64,000 nt of DNA from Nocardia rhizosphaerihabitans (GTDB taxonomy: Bacteria; Actinomycetota; Actinomycetes; Mycobacteriales; Mycobacteriaceae), in NCBI RefSeq assembly GCF_014646295.1, contig NZ_BMNE01000003.1:1-64000 (forward strand), given 5' to 3'. Shown one piece after another: positions 25,739 to 33,483 of this stretch (within the stretch, counting starts at the first letter, position 1; each line of letters begins with the position of its first letter). The notes under the pieces were generated by a model that was not told where the DNA came from, made no database searches, and saw nothing but the letters and a program-made list of their open reading frames with translations. The translations under genes and the position numbers were made by a program.

Positions 25739-26064
25739 GTCAGCTTCGGACGCCGGATCGTGGTGGGTCGGGACTCGGGTTTGGGACCGGCCTTCTGGTC
25801 GGCGGTCTTGCGGACTTCGGCGTTGACCGCGCTGATCTCGATCAGGTCGTTGGGGGTGCAGTCGAGGATGTCGCAGAGCGCGGCGAGGGTGTCCATCGAC
25901 AGTCGTTGGGGGTCCTGGGTGACCAGCCGGAACACTTGCTCGCGGGAGAGATGGATTCCGCGCTCGGCCAGCTTCGGGACTAGGTCGGAAGTCTGGAACA
26001 ACCCCTTCTCGGCCATCCTCAGCCGCAGGTGCCAGGTGATTCCCATCTTGCGGATCATCGTCAT
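25735..26064 (-). CDS. Cro/CI (XRE)-type HTH protein of the recombinase trio
   Basis: Small DNA-binding protein with the DUF739-like, YozG-type arrangement: ITWHLRLRMAEKGLFQTSDL, LAERGIHLSREQVFRLVTQ, and LSMDTLAALCDILDCTPNDLIEI, the typical fifth-helix signature. ATG 26064 overlaps the stop of the recombinase; a second ATG at 26058 has better spacing from GGGAGGA. A basic tail follows. Likely regulator of the trio or an accessory factor of the transpososome. Confidence 0.85.
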   Translation of the reverse strand: MTMIRKMGITWHLRLRMAEKGLFQTSDLVPKLAERGIHLSREQVFRLVTQDPQRLSMDTLAALCDILDCTPNDLIEISAVNAEVRKTADQKAGPKPESRPTTIRRPKLT

Positions 26065-27176
26065 TCCTCCCAGAGTTCGGGGTGTTGCGCCCGGAATGCC
26101 TTGGTCAGCAGTCGGTTTCGATAGTCGTCGGAGACGCCGGTGTAGATCGCGGTCGTCGCAGCGTAGGCGTGGCCGACCTGTTCGGAGACGAATCGCTCGG
26201 GATAGTCGAACTCGATCAAGTGGGTGACGTAGGAGTGGCGCAGGCTGTGCAGATCCAGTTCCTTGGGCAGCCCGGCATCGACGCGGGCCTGTTCGAACGC
26301 CTCGTTGATGCCCCGTTTGGAAAGCCGACCGCAGCGTTCGGTCACCCAGAGCGCGGGATGTTTTCCAGGGGCGAGCAAGGGCCGGACTTCCTCGATCCAG
26401 TACTCGAGGGCATCGACGATCCAGTCCATTTCCGGGACGGTGAGAACGGTGCGCCGCTTGGGTGGGCTGCCCTTGGAGGATTTGCCCCACCGCACGAATA
26501 ACGCTCCGACGCGGCCGAATTGCGGCGCTTTCGGGTTGTGGCGCAGGTCGGGCAGGTCCAGTCCCCAGGCTTCGCGTCGGCGCAGCCCGTAGGCGTAGAC
26601 GGTCTTGAGCAGCGTCGCGTCGCGCAGCGCGGCGAGTGAGCCTTTGCGACCGCGGGCGCGGATCGTGTCGACGCGGGAGTCGGCTGCATCGAACAGTGCT
26701 TGGACCTCGTCGTAGGTCAGCGGTCGGCGTCCGGGGCGGCCTTCGTAGTCGCTGACGTGGGCGACCATGTTCCACTCGCCGAGCAGTTGGCGCGGTGCTT
26801 CACCGAATCGGTCCAGGCAGATCCCGGTCCAGCCATAGCGGGTGTCACTGGCGTACTCGAGGAACAAGCGCAGCTCGACGAGGTAGGCACGTCCGGTCGA
26901 CATCTCGATCGGCTTGGCACGGCTGCGCAAGCTGTCGATGGACGCCTCGAGTTCGGCGTAATTCCATTGCCACGGATACAGATTCGAGAACTCGACCACC
27001 CGCCGCACCAGCCGTAGCCGCTTGTCGATCGTGTCGGCCTTGAGGAACCGGACACGCTGTTGACGCGCCCAGCCCTCGAGCATCGCTTCGTGGACCGCGG
27101 CGGCAGGGTCCAGGTGTGCGACACCATCGGCGAGGACCAGGTGGGCCGCGCCGGGAACGTCGATTCGCTCCGCCAT
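26061..27176 (-). CDS. tyrosine recombinase (integrase/transposase) of the trio
   Basis: 371 residues from ATG 27176 (AERIDVPGAAHLVLADG); the frame open to 27245 reaches into the element end. Catalytic set: Arg in YGLRRREAW (about 199), Lys candidate in WGKSSKGSPPKRR, HSLRH (His310, Arg313), GHAYAATTAIYTG (His336, Tyr345). The N-terminal SAM-like core-binding domain spans about 35-150. First gene of the element's operon, reading inward from the right end. Expected to cut and join the element ends at the CAGTT core. Confidence 0.92.
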   Translation of the reverse strand: MAERIDVPGAAHLVLADGVAHLDPAAAVHEAMLEGWARQQRVRFLKADTIDKRLRLVRRVVEFSNLYPWQWNYAELEASIDSLRSRAKPIEMSTGRAYLVELRLFLEYASDTRYGWTGICLDRFGEAPRQLLGEWNMVAHVSDYEGRPGRRPLTYDEVQALFDAADSRVDTIRARGRKGSLAALRDATLLKTVYAYGLRRREAWGLDLPDLRHNPKAPQFGRVGALFVRWGKSSKGSPPKRRTVLTVPEMDWIVDALEYWIEEVRPLLAPGKHPALWVTERCGRLSKRGINEAFEQARVDAGLPKELDLHSLRHSYVTHLIEFDYPERFVSEQVGHAYAATTAIYTGVSDDYRNRLLTKAFRAQHPELWEE

Positions 27177-27300
27177 GATGTTGCGTCTAACACAACAAAG
27201 TTGAATCAGGCTAGAGGTGCCGGGATCTCTCCAGGTCGTAGACATGGCGACAGCTCGGACCTGCGGGTCCGACCGCAGTTCGACTGGCGGCTACGCCAGT

Positions 27301-28005
27301 TCAGAATTGTGCCGGATGTTGCATCTGGCACAATTCCGCCCAGTTGTCGAGGTTGTCGAAGTCTGCGTCGCAGTTGTCGCAGTAGCCGTCCTCGAACCCG
27401 AGGCCCTCAGCGAAGGTGGTGTAGGCGCCGTGGGGGAATCGGCCCAGCTCGTAGGTGTGATTCGAGTACCACGATCCGTCGCGCCAGTGCCCGGCTTGCT
27501 CGTTGAAGATGTAGGCGGGGTGCTTGTAGGCGGGGTCGACGGTCAAGATGACTGCTTTGTCGGTGCCCAGCCAGCGCTCGAATCGCGACCGCCCGATCCA
27601 CGAATCCAGTGACCCGAACGGGGCCCGGGGCAGGAAGTCCTCGGCCGCGATCCGGGTATCGGAGCGGTCATCACCGCGCAGCGGGTGGACGTGGTCGGGC
27701 AGGACCCCGTTGTGGGCCAGCACGCTGCGCTTGTCCCCGCCGATCGCGAACGGGTGACAGTTCGCGGTGGTGTGCTTGCCGTGAGTGGCGAAACGGGAAT
27801 GAAACAGAGCGGGCCCGTCAGGGAACTCGGTTCGCGCGTGGGCGAATTCGGTGATCGTCTCGCGCGGGTCCAGGCCGTGCCCGACGATGAGCCGGTCACC
27901 GGCGTGGATGGCCCAGCCGTGCCCGTGCGGGTTGGCGACCGTCCCGGCGGCGAGGGCGTCGTAATCGGGGGTGATGGCGGGCCGGATGAAGGTCAGGATG
28001 CACAC
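27301..28005 (-). pseudogene. class II glutamine amidotransferase-like protein, 5' part, interrupted by element
   Basis: Ntn-hydrolase amidotransferase that would release ammonia from glutamine for its amidoligase partner. GTG 28005 (GAGGAGG seven bases upstream) gives M-C-ILTFI with the catalytic Cys2. Further motifs: NPHGHGWAIHAGD, ALFHSRFATHGKHTTANCHP, VLAHNGVLP, SDTRIAAEDFLP. After CDNCDADFDNLDN the frame enters the element and stops at 27301, deleting the C-terminal zinc ribbon, which now lies at 23389-23535. Starts 13 bases inside the amidoligase gene. The truncated protein keeps the whole amidotransferase domain and might still work. Confidence 0.85.
27304..27345. repeat. right end of recombinase-trio element (dyad plus core)
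   Basis: GAATTGTGCCGGATG (27304-27318) faces CATCTGGCACAATTC (27322-27336) with a 3-base spacer and one mismatch, followed by CGCC and the CAGTT core (27341-27345). The outer arm is the terminal inverted repeat matching the left end. Confidence 0.78.
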
Positions 28006-29243
28006 GGATAGGCCTCCTCGAGATCGATGAATGCACCGGTCGCGGCGAGCGCGGACAGCTCGGCGGTCAACGGCGCATACTGCGGACGTGTGGAAACCCA
28101 GGCCGTGAAGGCGGACCAGTCCCAGCCGCCGCGCGCGACATCGCCGGAGCGCAGGCGGCGGGTGTATTCGACCGAGGCGTCGGCGAAGGCAAGCGCGGCC
28201 TGGACCTGCCGGGTTCTCAGCGAGCTGGCGAACACGCGCAGCTCGAAGGTGTCTGTGGGGCGGGCGTTGACGGCGTGGTAGCGGCCCCACCCGTGATCGC
28301 CGTGCGCGAGAGCCTTGGCCATGGCGCGGATGCCGGGATCGAACTGCGCCCATTCGGAATAGCGGCGCCGCGCCAGCGCCGTCACCGCAGGCTCGTTGCG
28401 GTAGATGAGCTTGAGCCAGCGGTAGATGTGGGCTGGGGAGTCGAACCCGGCGCGGGAGAGGTGGATGTGGATGCCGACCTCGCCGTCGGTGTAGCAGCCC
28501 AGCAACCGCAGTCGTGGCAGCAGCGACCACGGAAAGTTGGCCATCGCGTAGTCGAAACTCATCGGGTGGGTGACCAGCTCGAATCCGTCGCTGACCGACG
28601 CGTCGTCCTTGAGATAGCCCAACGAATCGAGCTGGGTGTTCGCGGCTTTCACCGAGTCGTCGTATCCGGTGTAGCTGGTGCGGACTTCGAGCTCGAGACC
28701 CAGGAACAACGGCCCGAGACCGTGGAAGTCCGGGGCCGGTTTGTAGTCGGAGTCGTGGACCCGAGAATGGTCGGGTCGGGCGCAGTCTTCGCAGTAGTAC
28801 TCACACCCGCGGAACAGCCACTGGCACCCGCGGCACCGGTCGTAGTCCTCGCGGCAGTCCGGGCACACCGCGTAGTCGCCGTTGATCGAGACCGGATCGG
28901 CGACGACAAGGTTGCAGTCGAAGCAGGTCGAGTACTCCTCGGCGCAGTCGGGGCAAACGTCGCCTCCGGACAGGACCGCGGTGATGTGGTCGGTGTAGCG
29001 CGAGCAGTCATCACATTCGCTCAATCCGCTGCGGCATTCGGCGCAGAGGTCCTCTTCGTCGACGGTCTGGGCGACATCGCGGGAGGGCCGATCACACGAC
29101 TGGCACAGATCGAGCTCCGAGGCACAGCTCGCACACACCTCTTCGGCATCTGCGGTGTGAATGAGGTCGTCGGGAGGGGTTCGGGTGGAACAGGACTCGC
29201 ACTCGGCGAAGTCGACCGGGATATCGAGGACGGCGGTGGGCAT
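27993..29243 (-). CDS. amidoligase (Amidoligase_2-like) with N-terminal zinc ribbons
   Basis: Predicted ATP-dependent ligase of the glutamine-synthetase-related amidoligase group, forming amide or peptide-like bonds on an unknown substrate. Residues 15-155 contain about seven CxxC pairs (CESC, CASC, CQSC, CAEC, CDDC, CPDC, CFDC...). The catalytic domain shows LGLELEV (182-187), FELVTHP (221-227), VGIHIHLSRAGF (about 257-267) and TFELRVFASSL (332-342), the order expected for the family. ATG 29243 with AAGGA. Coupled to the downstream amidotransferase by a 13-base overlap. Paralogue of 30095-31309. Confidence 0.85.
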   Translation of the reverse strand: MPTAVLDIPVDFAECESCSTRTPPDDLIHTADAEEVCASCASELDLCQSCDRPSRDVAQTVDEEDLCAECRSGLSECDDCSRYTDHITAVLSGGDVCPDCAEEYSTCFDCNLVVADPVSINGDYAVCPDCREDYDRCRGCQWLFRGCEYYCEDCARPDHSRVHDSDYKPAPDFHGLGPLFLGLELEVRTSYTGYDDSVKAANTQLDSLGYLKDDASVSDGFELVTHPMSFDYAMANFPWSLLPRLRLLGCYTDGEVGIHIHLSRAGFDSPAHIYRWLKLIYRNEPAVTALARRRYSEWAQFDPGIRAMAKALAHGDHGWGRYHAVNARPTDTFELRVFASSLRTRQVQAALAFADASVEYTRRLRSGDVARGGWDWSAFTAWVSTRPQYAPLTAELSALAATGAFIDLEEAYPCAS

Positions 29244-29265
29244 CGGTTCCTTCCCTGGAAACGAC

Positions 29266-29291
29266 GAAAGCCCGCACCATGGGTGCAGGCT
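29266..29291 (-). terminator. rho-independent terminator between the two amidoligase cassettes
   Basis: On the minus strand AGCCTGCACC-cat-GGTGCGGGCT (one mismatch) is followed by TTTCG, 34 bases past the stop of the amidotransferase at 29325. It separates the two cassettes, so the downstream one likely has its own promoter or relies on read-through. Confidence 0.65.
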
Positions 29292-29324
29292 CAGATGTAT
29301 GGGCGTGGACAGCGGGTCAGTCGG

Positions 29325-30107
29325 CTAGGTGCTCGGTGGTCGCGGCGCGGGCAGGGCAAGCTGTCGGCCTGGGGCGCGATGGCGGGTGTTGCGGGCGCGG
29401 GATGGGCGGCATTCACAGTGCGGGAACCGGATCTCGCAGGCGAAGCACCACCCGCACTGGCGGCAGTAGCGGCCTACCCGGTACAGGTCGATGTCGTCAC
29501 AGCCGTCGCAGACATACCGCTCGCGCATGGAATAGCGATGGGACACGGGCAGAAAGCCGCTGTTCGAATACCAGATCCCGTTGTCCCACTGACCTTTCGA
29601 TTCCCCGAACAGGTACACCTGCTGGTCGTAGGCGGGGTCCACGGTCAGGATCAGCAGTTTCGAGGACCCGAGCCAGGCTTCCAAACCACGGGACCCGCGA
29701 AAGGTGTCCAGCGACCCGAACGGCATGTTCGGCAGGTAGTCCTCGGCGGCGATGCGGGTATCGGAGCGCCAGTCATAGGCTCCGGGATGGACCCGTTTGG
29801 GCAGGATCCCGTTGTGCGCTAGCACCGTCCGCGCGTCGCCGCCGAGCCGGAAGGGGTGGCAGTTGTCGAGGGTGCGGATGCCGTGGGTGGCGTAGCGGGA
29901 GTGGAACAACGCGGGCCCGCCGGGATTGGCGGCGCGGACGCGGGCGAAGGTGTCGATCACTTTCTCGGCATTCATGCCGTGCCCGGTGACGATCCGGTCA
30001 CCGGTGATCAGGGCGAATCCGTGCCCGTGTGGGTTGGCTTCGGCACCGCGGCTCAGGGCCTGCGGGTCGGGGGCGACCGAGGCGGGGATGAAGGTCAGGA
30101 GGCACAC
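29325..30107 (-). CDS. class II glutamine amidotransferase-like protein (intact paralogue)
   Basis: GTG 30107 with AGGAGG seven bases upstream gives M-C-LLTFI, placing the catalytic Cys at position 2. Motifs: NPHGHGFALITGD, ALFHSRYATHGIRTLDNCHP, TVLAHNGILPK, SDTRIAAEDYLPNMPFGSLD. The C-terminus holds a zinc ribbon set (YVCDGCDD, YCRQCGWCFACE, FPHCEC) and a basic tail. 260 residues. Overlaps the amidoligase by 13 bases exactly as in the other cassette. This copy shows what the interrupted one looked like before insertion. Confidence 0.9.
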   Translation of the reverse strand: MCLLTFIPASVAPDPQALSRGAEANPHGHGFALITGDRIVTGHGMNAEKVIDTFARVRAANPGGPALFHSRYATHGIRTLDNCHPFRLGGDARTVLAHNGILPKRVHPGAYDWRSDTRIAAEDYLPNMPFGSLDTFRGSRGLEAWLGSSKLLILTVDPAYDQQVYLFGESKGQWDNGIWYSNSGFLPVSHRYSMRERYVCDGCDDIDLYRVGRYCRQCGWCFACEIRFPHCECRPSRARNTRHRAPGRQLALPAPRPPST

Positions 30108-31309
30108 AGCACGACCTCCTGCGGGTCGTCGGCCAGATCGGCGAGTTCGGCAACCAGAGGCCGGTATTCGAGGCGCCGGCTCAGCCAGTCGGTGAACCGG
30201 TCCCAGTCCCAGCCACCCGCGCGGATCTGGGAGACCGACAACTCGGCGGTGTAGCGGATCGAAGCGTCGGTGAACGCCAGCGCGGCCTGCACCTGCTGAG
30301 CCTCGAGGGAACTGGCGAAGACCCGCAGCTCCAAGGTGTCGCGGGGGTGGGGGTTGATCGCCTGATTGCGCGGCAACCCGAGGGCGCGGTGGGCGCCCTT
30401 GGCCAGGTCCTTGGCTCGGGCGCGGGTGCCGGACTCGAAGGGGGCATAGCGGCTGGTGCGCCGCGCCAGCGCGGTGACCTCGGCGTGGTTGCGGTAGACC
30501 AGCTTCATCCACCGGTAGATGTGCGCGGGCCCGGTGAACCCGGCGCGGGAGGCGTGCACGTGCAGGCCGACGCTGGTGTTGGTCCGGCACCCCAGCACGT
30601 GGAGGTCGTCGAGCATCTGCCACGGGAATCCGGTCAGGGCGTACTGGTAGGTCATCGGGTGGCACACGATCTCGAACCCGGCCGGCTGGATGGAAGAGTC
30701 GCGCTTGAGGTAGCCGAGGGGGCCGAGCGCGTCGACCGCGATCGCGACCATGTCCTCGTAGCGGTCCTGGGGGACGATGACTTCGAGTTCCATGCCGAGG
30801 AACAAGGGCCCGTCGCCGTGGAAGATCGGGTCGGGCCGGTAGAAGTAGTTCCACACCCTGTACGGGTCCGCGCAGCGATCGCACTGCCCGCGGCCGCGGA
30901 TCAGGGTGCCGCAGTCACTGCAGGACCGCAGGTCGCGGGCACACTCGGCGCAGGCGCGCTGGTTACCGACGACATAGCGGCTGTGTCGGGTGAAGCGCTC
31001 GCACTGGAAGCACAGGTCGAACAGGCGCGCACAGATCTCGCACACCACGCCGCCGGTATCGACGCGCTGCGTGGCTGAGGTGACTTCCGCGCACACCACG
31101 CACGGACGGAGCCGGGATACGCAGTCCGAGCACAGCTGTCCCGCGCAGGTGGTGCTGGTGAGTGTGATCGCGCGGGCGCCGCACCGGTTGCACTGCGGGC
31201 ACCGGTACACGCAGCCCTCGCAGACGGGCCCGCCGTCGATGGTGTAGCGGGTGCCGGGCTCGCGGGTTCGACAGACCCCGCAGGGGTCGGGCAGTTCCAC
31301 ATCAGGCAT
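30095..31309 (-). CDS. amidoligase (Amidoligase_2-like) with N-terminal zinc ribbons, second copy
   Basis: Same architecture as 27993-29243: ribbons in residues 10-148 (CGVC, CEGC, CPQC, CSDC, CVVC, CEIC, CFQC, CAEC, CSDC, CDRC) then LGMELEV (172-177), FEIVCHP, VGLHVHASRAGF and TLELRVFASSLEAQQVQAALAF. ATG 31309 preceded by AGGGA. The two copies are clearly diverged, so the duplication is not recent. No substrate can be inferred; amidotransferase coupling suggests ammonia-dependent amidation or peptide tagging. Confidence 0.85.
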   Translation of the reverse strand: MPDVELPDPCGVCRTREPGTRYTIDGGPVCEGCVYRCPQCNRCGARAITLTSTTCAGQLCSDCVSRLRPCVVCAEVTSATQRVDTGGVVCEICARLFDLCFQCERFTRHSRYVVGNQRACAECARDLRSCSDCGTLIRGRGQCDRCADPYRVWNYFYRPDPIFHGDGPLFLGMELEVIVPQDRYEDMVAIAVDALGPLGYLKRDSSIQPAGFEIVCHPMTYQYALTGFPWQMLDDLHVLGCRTNTSVGLHVHASRAGFTGPAHIYRWMKLVYRNHAEVTALARRTSRYAPFESGTRARAKDLAKGAHRALGLPRNQAINPHPRDTLELRVFASSLEAQQVQAALAFTDASIRYTAELSVSQIRAGGWDWDRFTDWLSRRLEYRPLVAELADLADDPQEVVLCAS

Positions 31310-31340
31310 GGCGATTGAAATCCCTTCGCAGAAACGACGA

Positions 31341-31369
31341 ACGCCGCACCGGAAATCCGGGAGCGGCGT
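31341..31369 (-). terminator. hairpin terminator upstream of second amidoligase
   Basis: ACGCCGC (31341-31347) pairs with GCGGCGT (31363-31369), with an inner CCGG/CCGG pair. On the minus strand the stem is followed by TCGTCGTTTC. It lies 47 bases past the stop of the gene at 31416. Confidence 0.6.
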
Positions 31370-31415
31370 GAAATGACGAGAACGAGGAACAGCGGTGAGG
31401 AAGCTGGGGATCCGG

Positions 31416-31991
31416 TCAGGCGGCGCGTGCGTTCGCCAGGCGGCAGACGACGGGTTCGCCGTGATGACTGCCGTCGCAGAGGGCCAACGCCAGCACCCGG
31501 TCCGGCTCGGCGAGTTTGCGGCGCGCGATCGATTCGAATTCGTCGATACCGCGGGCGGCGATCGCTTCGTAGTGGTCGTCGACGTCGGTGACGGGCCCGC
31601 CGACGTCGGGCAGGCCCGCCTGGCGCCACATCCGCAGGTACAGGCCGAACGCGGTCGTGTTCAACGGTGTCGCGAGACTGATCTGCATCAACGACAACGC
31701 GACCTCGACGGCGGTCGCTGGTTTCGTCGACTGTCCGGCCGCGACCCGCTCGAGCAGTTCCCGGGCGTGGGCCCGGTAGACGAACTCGGTGCTCATCCGT
31801 TCGTGGGTGGCTGTCAACAGCGAAAACCCATGGTAGAGAACGTCTGCGACATCAGGGTGACGCTCCTGGGCGCGAGTGATTTCGTCGTCGGCCCAGTCCT
31901 GCTGCGCAAAGGTGGTTATGAGGGTCCTGGTGGACTCCGCGCCTAGCAGGGTGCGCAGCAGCGGTTCGATCGTGGTGAGGGTGTCGGTCAT
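31416..31991 (-). CDS. hypothetical helical protein (191 aa)
   Basis: ATG 31991 with AAGGA eight bases upstream. Almost entirely helical, with LLRTLLGAESTRTLITTFAQ at the start, TAVEVALSLMQISLATPLNT in the middle and IDEFESIARRKLAEPDRVLA near the end. No membrane segments, no known motif. Begins the minus-strand run leading to the amidoligase cassettes but is separated from them by a terminator. Confidence 0.68.
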   Translation of the reverse strand: MTDTLTTIEPLLRTLLGAESTRTLITTFAQQDWADDEITRAQERHPDVADVLYHGFSLLTATHERMSTEFVYRAHARELLERVAAGQSTKPATAVEVALSLMQISLATPLNTTAFGLYLRMWRQAGLPDVGGPVTDVDDHYEAIAARGIDEFESIARRKLAEPDRVLALALCDGSHHGEPVVCRLANARAA

Positions 31992-32187
31992 TCGGGTCGT
32001 CCTTCGGCAACGGTGATGTGGCAAGCGAGCGTTGGTCGGCTTCCTGTGCCGGGCGGAATCCCGGCAGCGCCGAGTTGCGTTGCGGCGGTCGTGATCCGCT
32101 ACTGCTGCGCTGGCTGGCGGTGTTGGCCGTGGGGCGTATCCTCGGAGGTGGAAGAGCCGCTGGTCGGGTTGATCTCAGGAGTTTGAG

Positions 32188-32715
32188 ATGCCTGCTAGCA
32201 AGCCACGTCGTTCCAAGCGCGATCCCGAACTGGTTCGGCGTTTGGACGAGGTCCGCCAGATGATGAAGGTTCGGCGCACCGAGGCGGAACGCCGCGCGGC
32301 CGCGACGACGGACGCGGTCGAGACCTACCTGCACGCGGCGGGATTCATCCGTCAAAGCCTCGCGGTGCGTGATCAGCGCATCGGTGGACTGCGTCGACAG
32401 ATCGAACAGCTAGAACGCGAGCACGAGGCCGAGGCTGCACGATGGCGTGCCCGGCAAGCTAGCGCGATCGCGGCGATGCGGGAATTGGGGGAGTCCGATG
32501 TCGGCATCGGCCAACTGCTTGAGTTGACCGTGAAGCAGGTGCGACAACTCATGGCGGCCGCGGATCGCGTAGGCGAGCAATCGATGGCCGACGCCGCCCA
32601 CCCGGAACAGGACACGACCCCCGGCAACACGTTGGAAGTCGTTCGTGCGGAGGTCGAACCATGCCCACAGGTCGTGCTGAACGTGGACGAGTCCGTCGAT
32701 CAGAGTTTGGCGTAG
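32188..32715 (+). CDS. coiled-coil protein with HTH-like segment (175 aa)
   Basis: ATG 32188 with AGGAG six bases upstream. A basic N-terminus (PASKPRRSKRDPELVRRLDE) precedes a long helix (residues 20-95, RIGGLRRQIEQLEREHEAEA) and then IAAMRELGESDVGIGQLLEL-TVKQVRQLMAAAD, which reads like a recombinase- or terminase-type HTH. Likely DNA-associated. Converges on and overlaps the next gene by 16 bases. Confidence 0.7.
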   Translation: MPASKPRRSKRDPELVRRLDEVRQMMKVRRTEAERRAAATTDAVETYLHAAGFIRQSLAVRDQRIGGLRRQIEQLEREHEAEAARWRARQASAIAAMRELGESDVGIGQLLELTVKQVRQLMAAADRVGEQSMADAAHPEQDTTPGNTLEVVRAEVEPCPQVVLNVDESVDQSLA

Positions 32716-33317
32716 CCGCCCGCGCTCCACACGTGCCAACGGAACTGGTTGGGGGTCAGCGCAACCCGGTGAGGTACTCCGGGCGCAGGTGGTAGTGGCC
32801 AGAATACTGTGCCACAGCGATGGCAGTAATAGGCGTTTTGCCAGAGGCCGTAGGCTCGGCTGCTTCCCGCGTGGACTCTAGCCTGACTCCTCGCACGCTT
32901 GAACGCTCCACTGATGAGGGCGTAGATAGGAATCGCCAGCAGAATCGGGAACAGGAACAACCCGATCAGCGAGACAAGGACCTGAAGTGGGTTGCCTTGT
33001 GGCGGATCTTGAGCAAACGCGACGCAGCTTGCTGCCAACATGACGACGAAGAACAACGATAGGACCAGTCCGAGCAGGGCATGCCGACCCCCCGCAGGCA
33101 AAGTCGGGCGCCAGGCCAGGCTCCTCGCCAACGCCGAAGAGTGACTGAACTCGTGCGACGAGGTTCCGATGACAGGCACGAGCCCATCCGGGCTGAAGCC
33201 GATACCGGCGTGCACGCCAGTGCTGTGGCCAGTGTGCGTTCCATCTGACATGGCTGCGGGCACGCTTTGAACCTGGTCGACATGGCTGCATTGCGGGCAG
33301 GAGAGATCGAGGTTCAC
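32700..33317 (-). CDS. membrane protein with N-terminal zinc ribbon
   Basis: GTG 33317 (GGGGGA just upstream) starts the protein at NLDLSCPQCSHVDQVQSVPA, a zinc-ribbon opening; a start at 33356 would add 13 residues. Two strong hydrophobic segments lie near residues 84-102 (LLGLVLSLFFVVMLAASCVA) and 113-135, followed by a second CxxC (YYCHRCGTVFWPLPP). This ribbon-TM-TM-ribbon plan is common in actinobacterial accessory genes. Function unknown. Confidence 0.72.
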   Translation of the reverse strand: MNLDLSCPQCSHVDQVQSVPAAMSDGTHTGHSTGVHAGIGFSPDGLVPVIGTSSHEFSHSSALARSLAWRPTLPAGGRHALLGLVLSLFFVVMLAASCVAFAQDPPQGNPLQVLVSLIGLFLFPILLAIPIYALISGAFKRARSQARVHAGSSRAYGLWQNAYYCHRCGTVFWPLPPAPGVPHRVALTPNQFRWHVWSAGGYAKL

Positions 33318-33483
33318 TGGTCCCCCAAAGGGCGTGGTTTCGCTGGAATGATGCACGAGAAGTGATGCCTGGCACCGAACCGTGCATCAATCCAATATGG
33401 GAAGCGGCCCGCTGTCGATGTGGTCTGAACCACATCAGGCAGAGGTTCGGGTGGTCTGCCCATCGGTCGAAACATCGTCGGTC

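Larger units (their letters stand above)
23531..27345 (-). mobile_element. 3.8-kb recombinase-trio transposable element inserted in amidotransferase gene
   Basis: Boundaries are read from the split gene. CAGTT is present at both junctions (23531-23535 and 27341-27345) but once in the reconstructed gene. Inside each end, exactly four bases after CAGTT, lies the terminal inverted repeat GAAYTGTGC (23540-23548, and its complement 27328-27336). The right end has a second inverted copy forming a dyad (27304-27336). The element carries three minus-strand genes linked by ATGA overlaps: tyrosine recombinase, HTH protein and zinc-ribbon recombinase-like protein. The stop codon of the last gene is completed by the CAGTT core itself. 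Similar three-gene sets occur in actinobacteria to my knowledge; I know of no name for this one. Confidence 0.85.
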
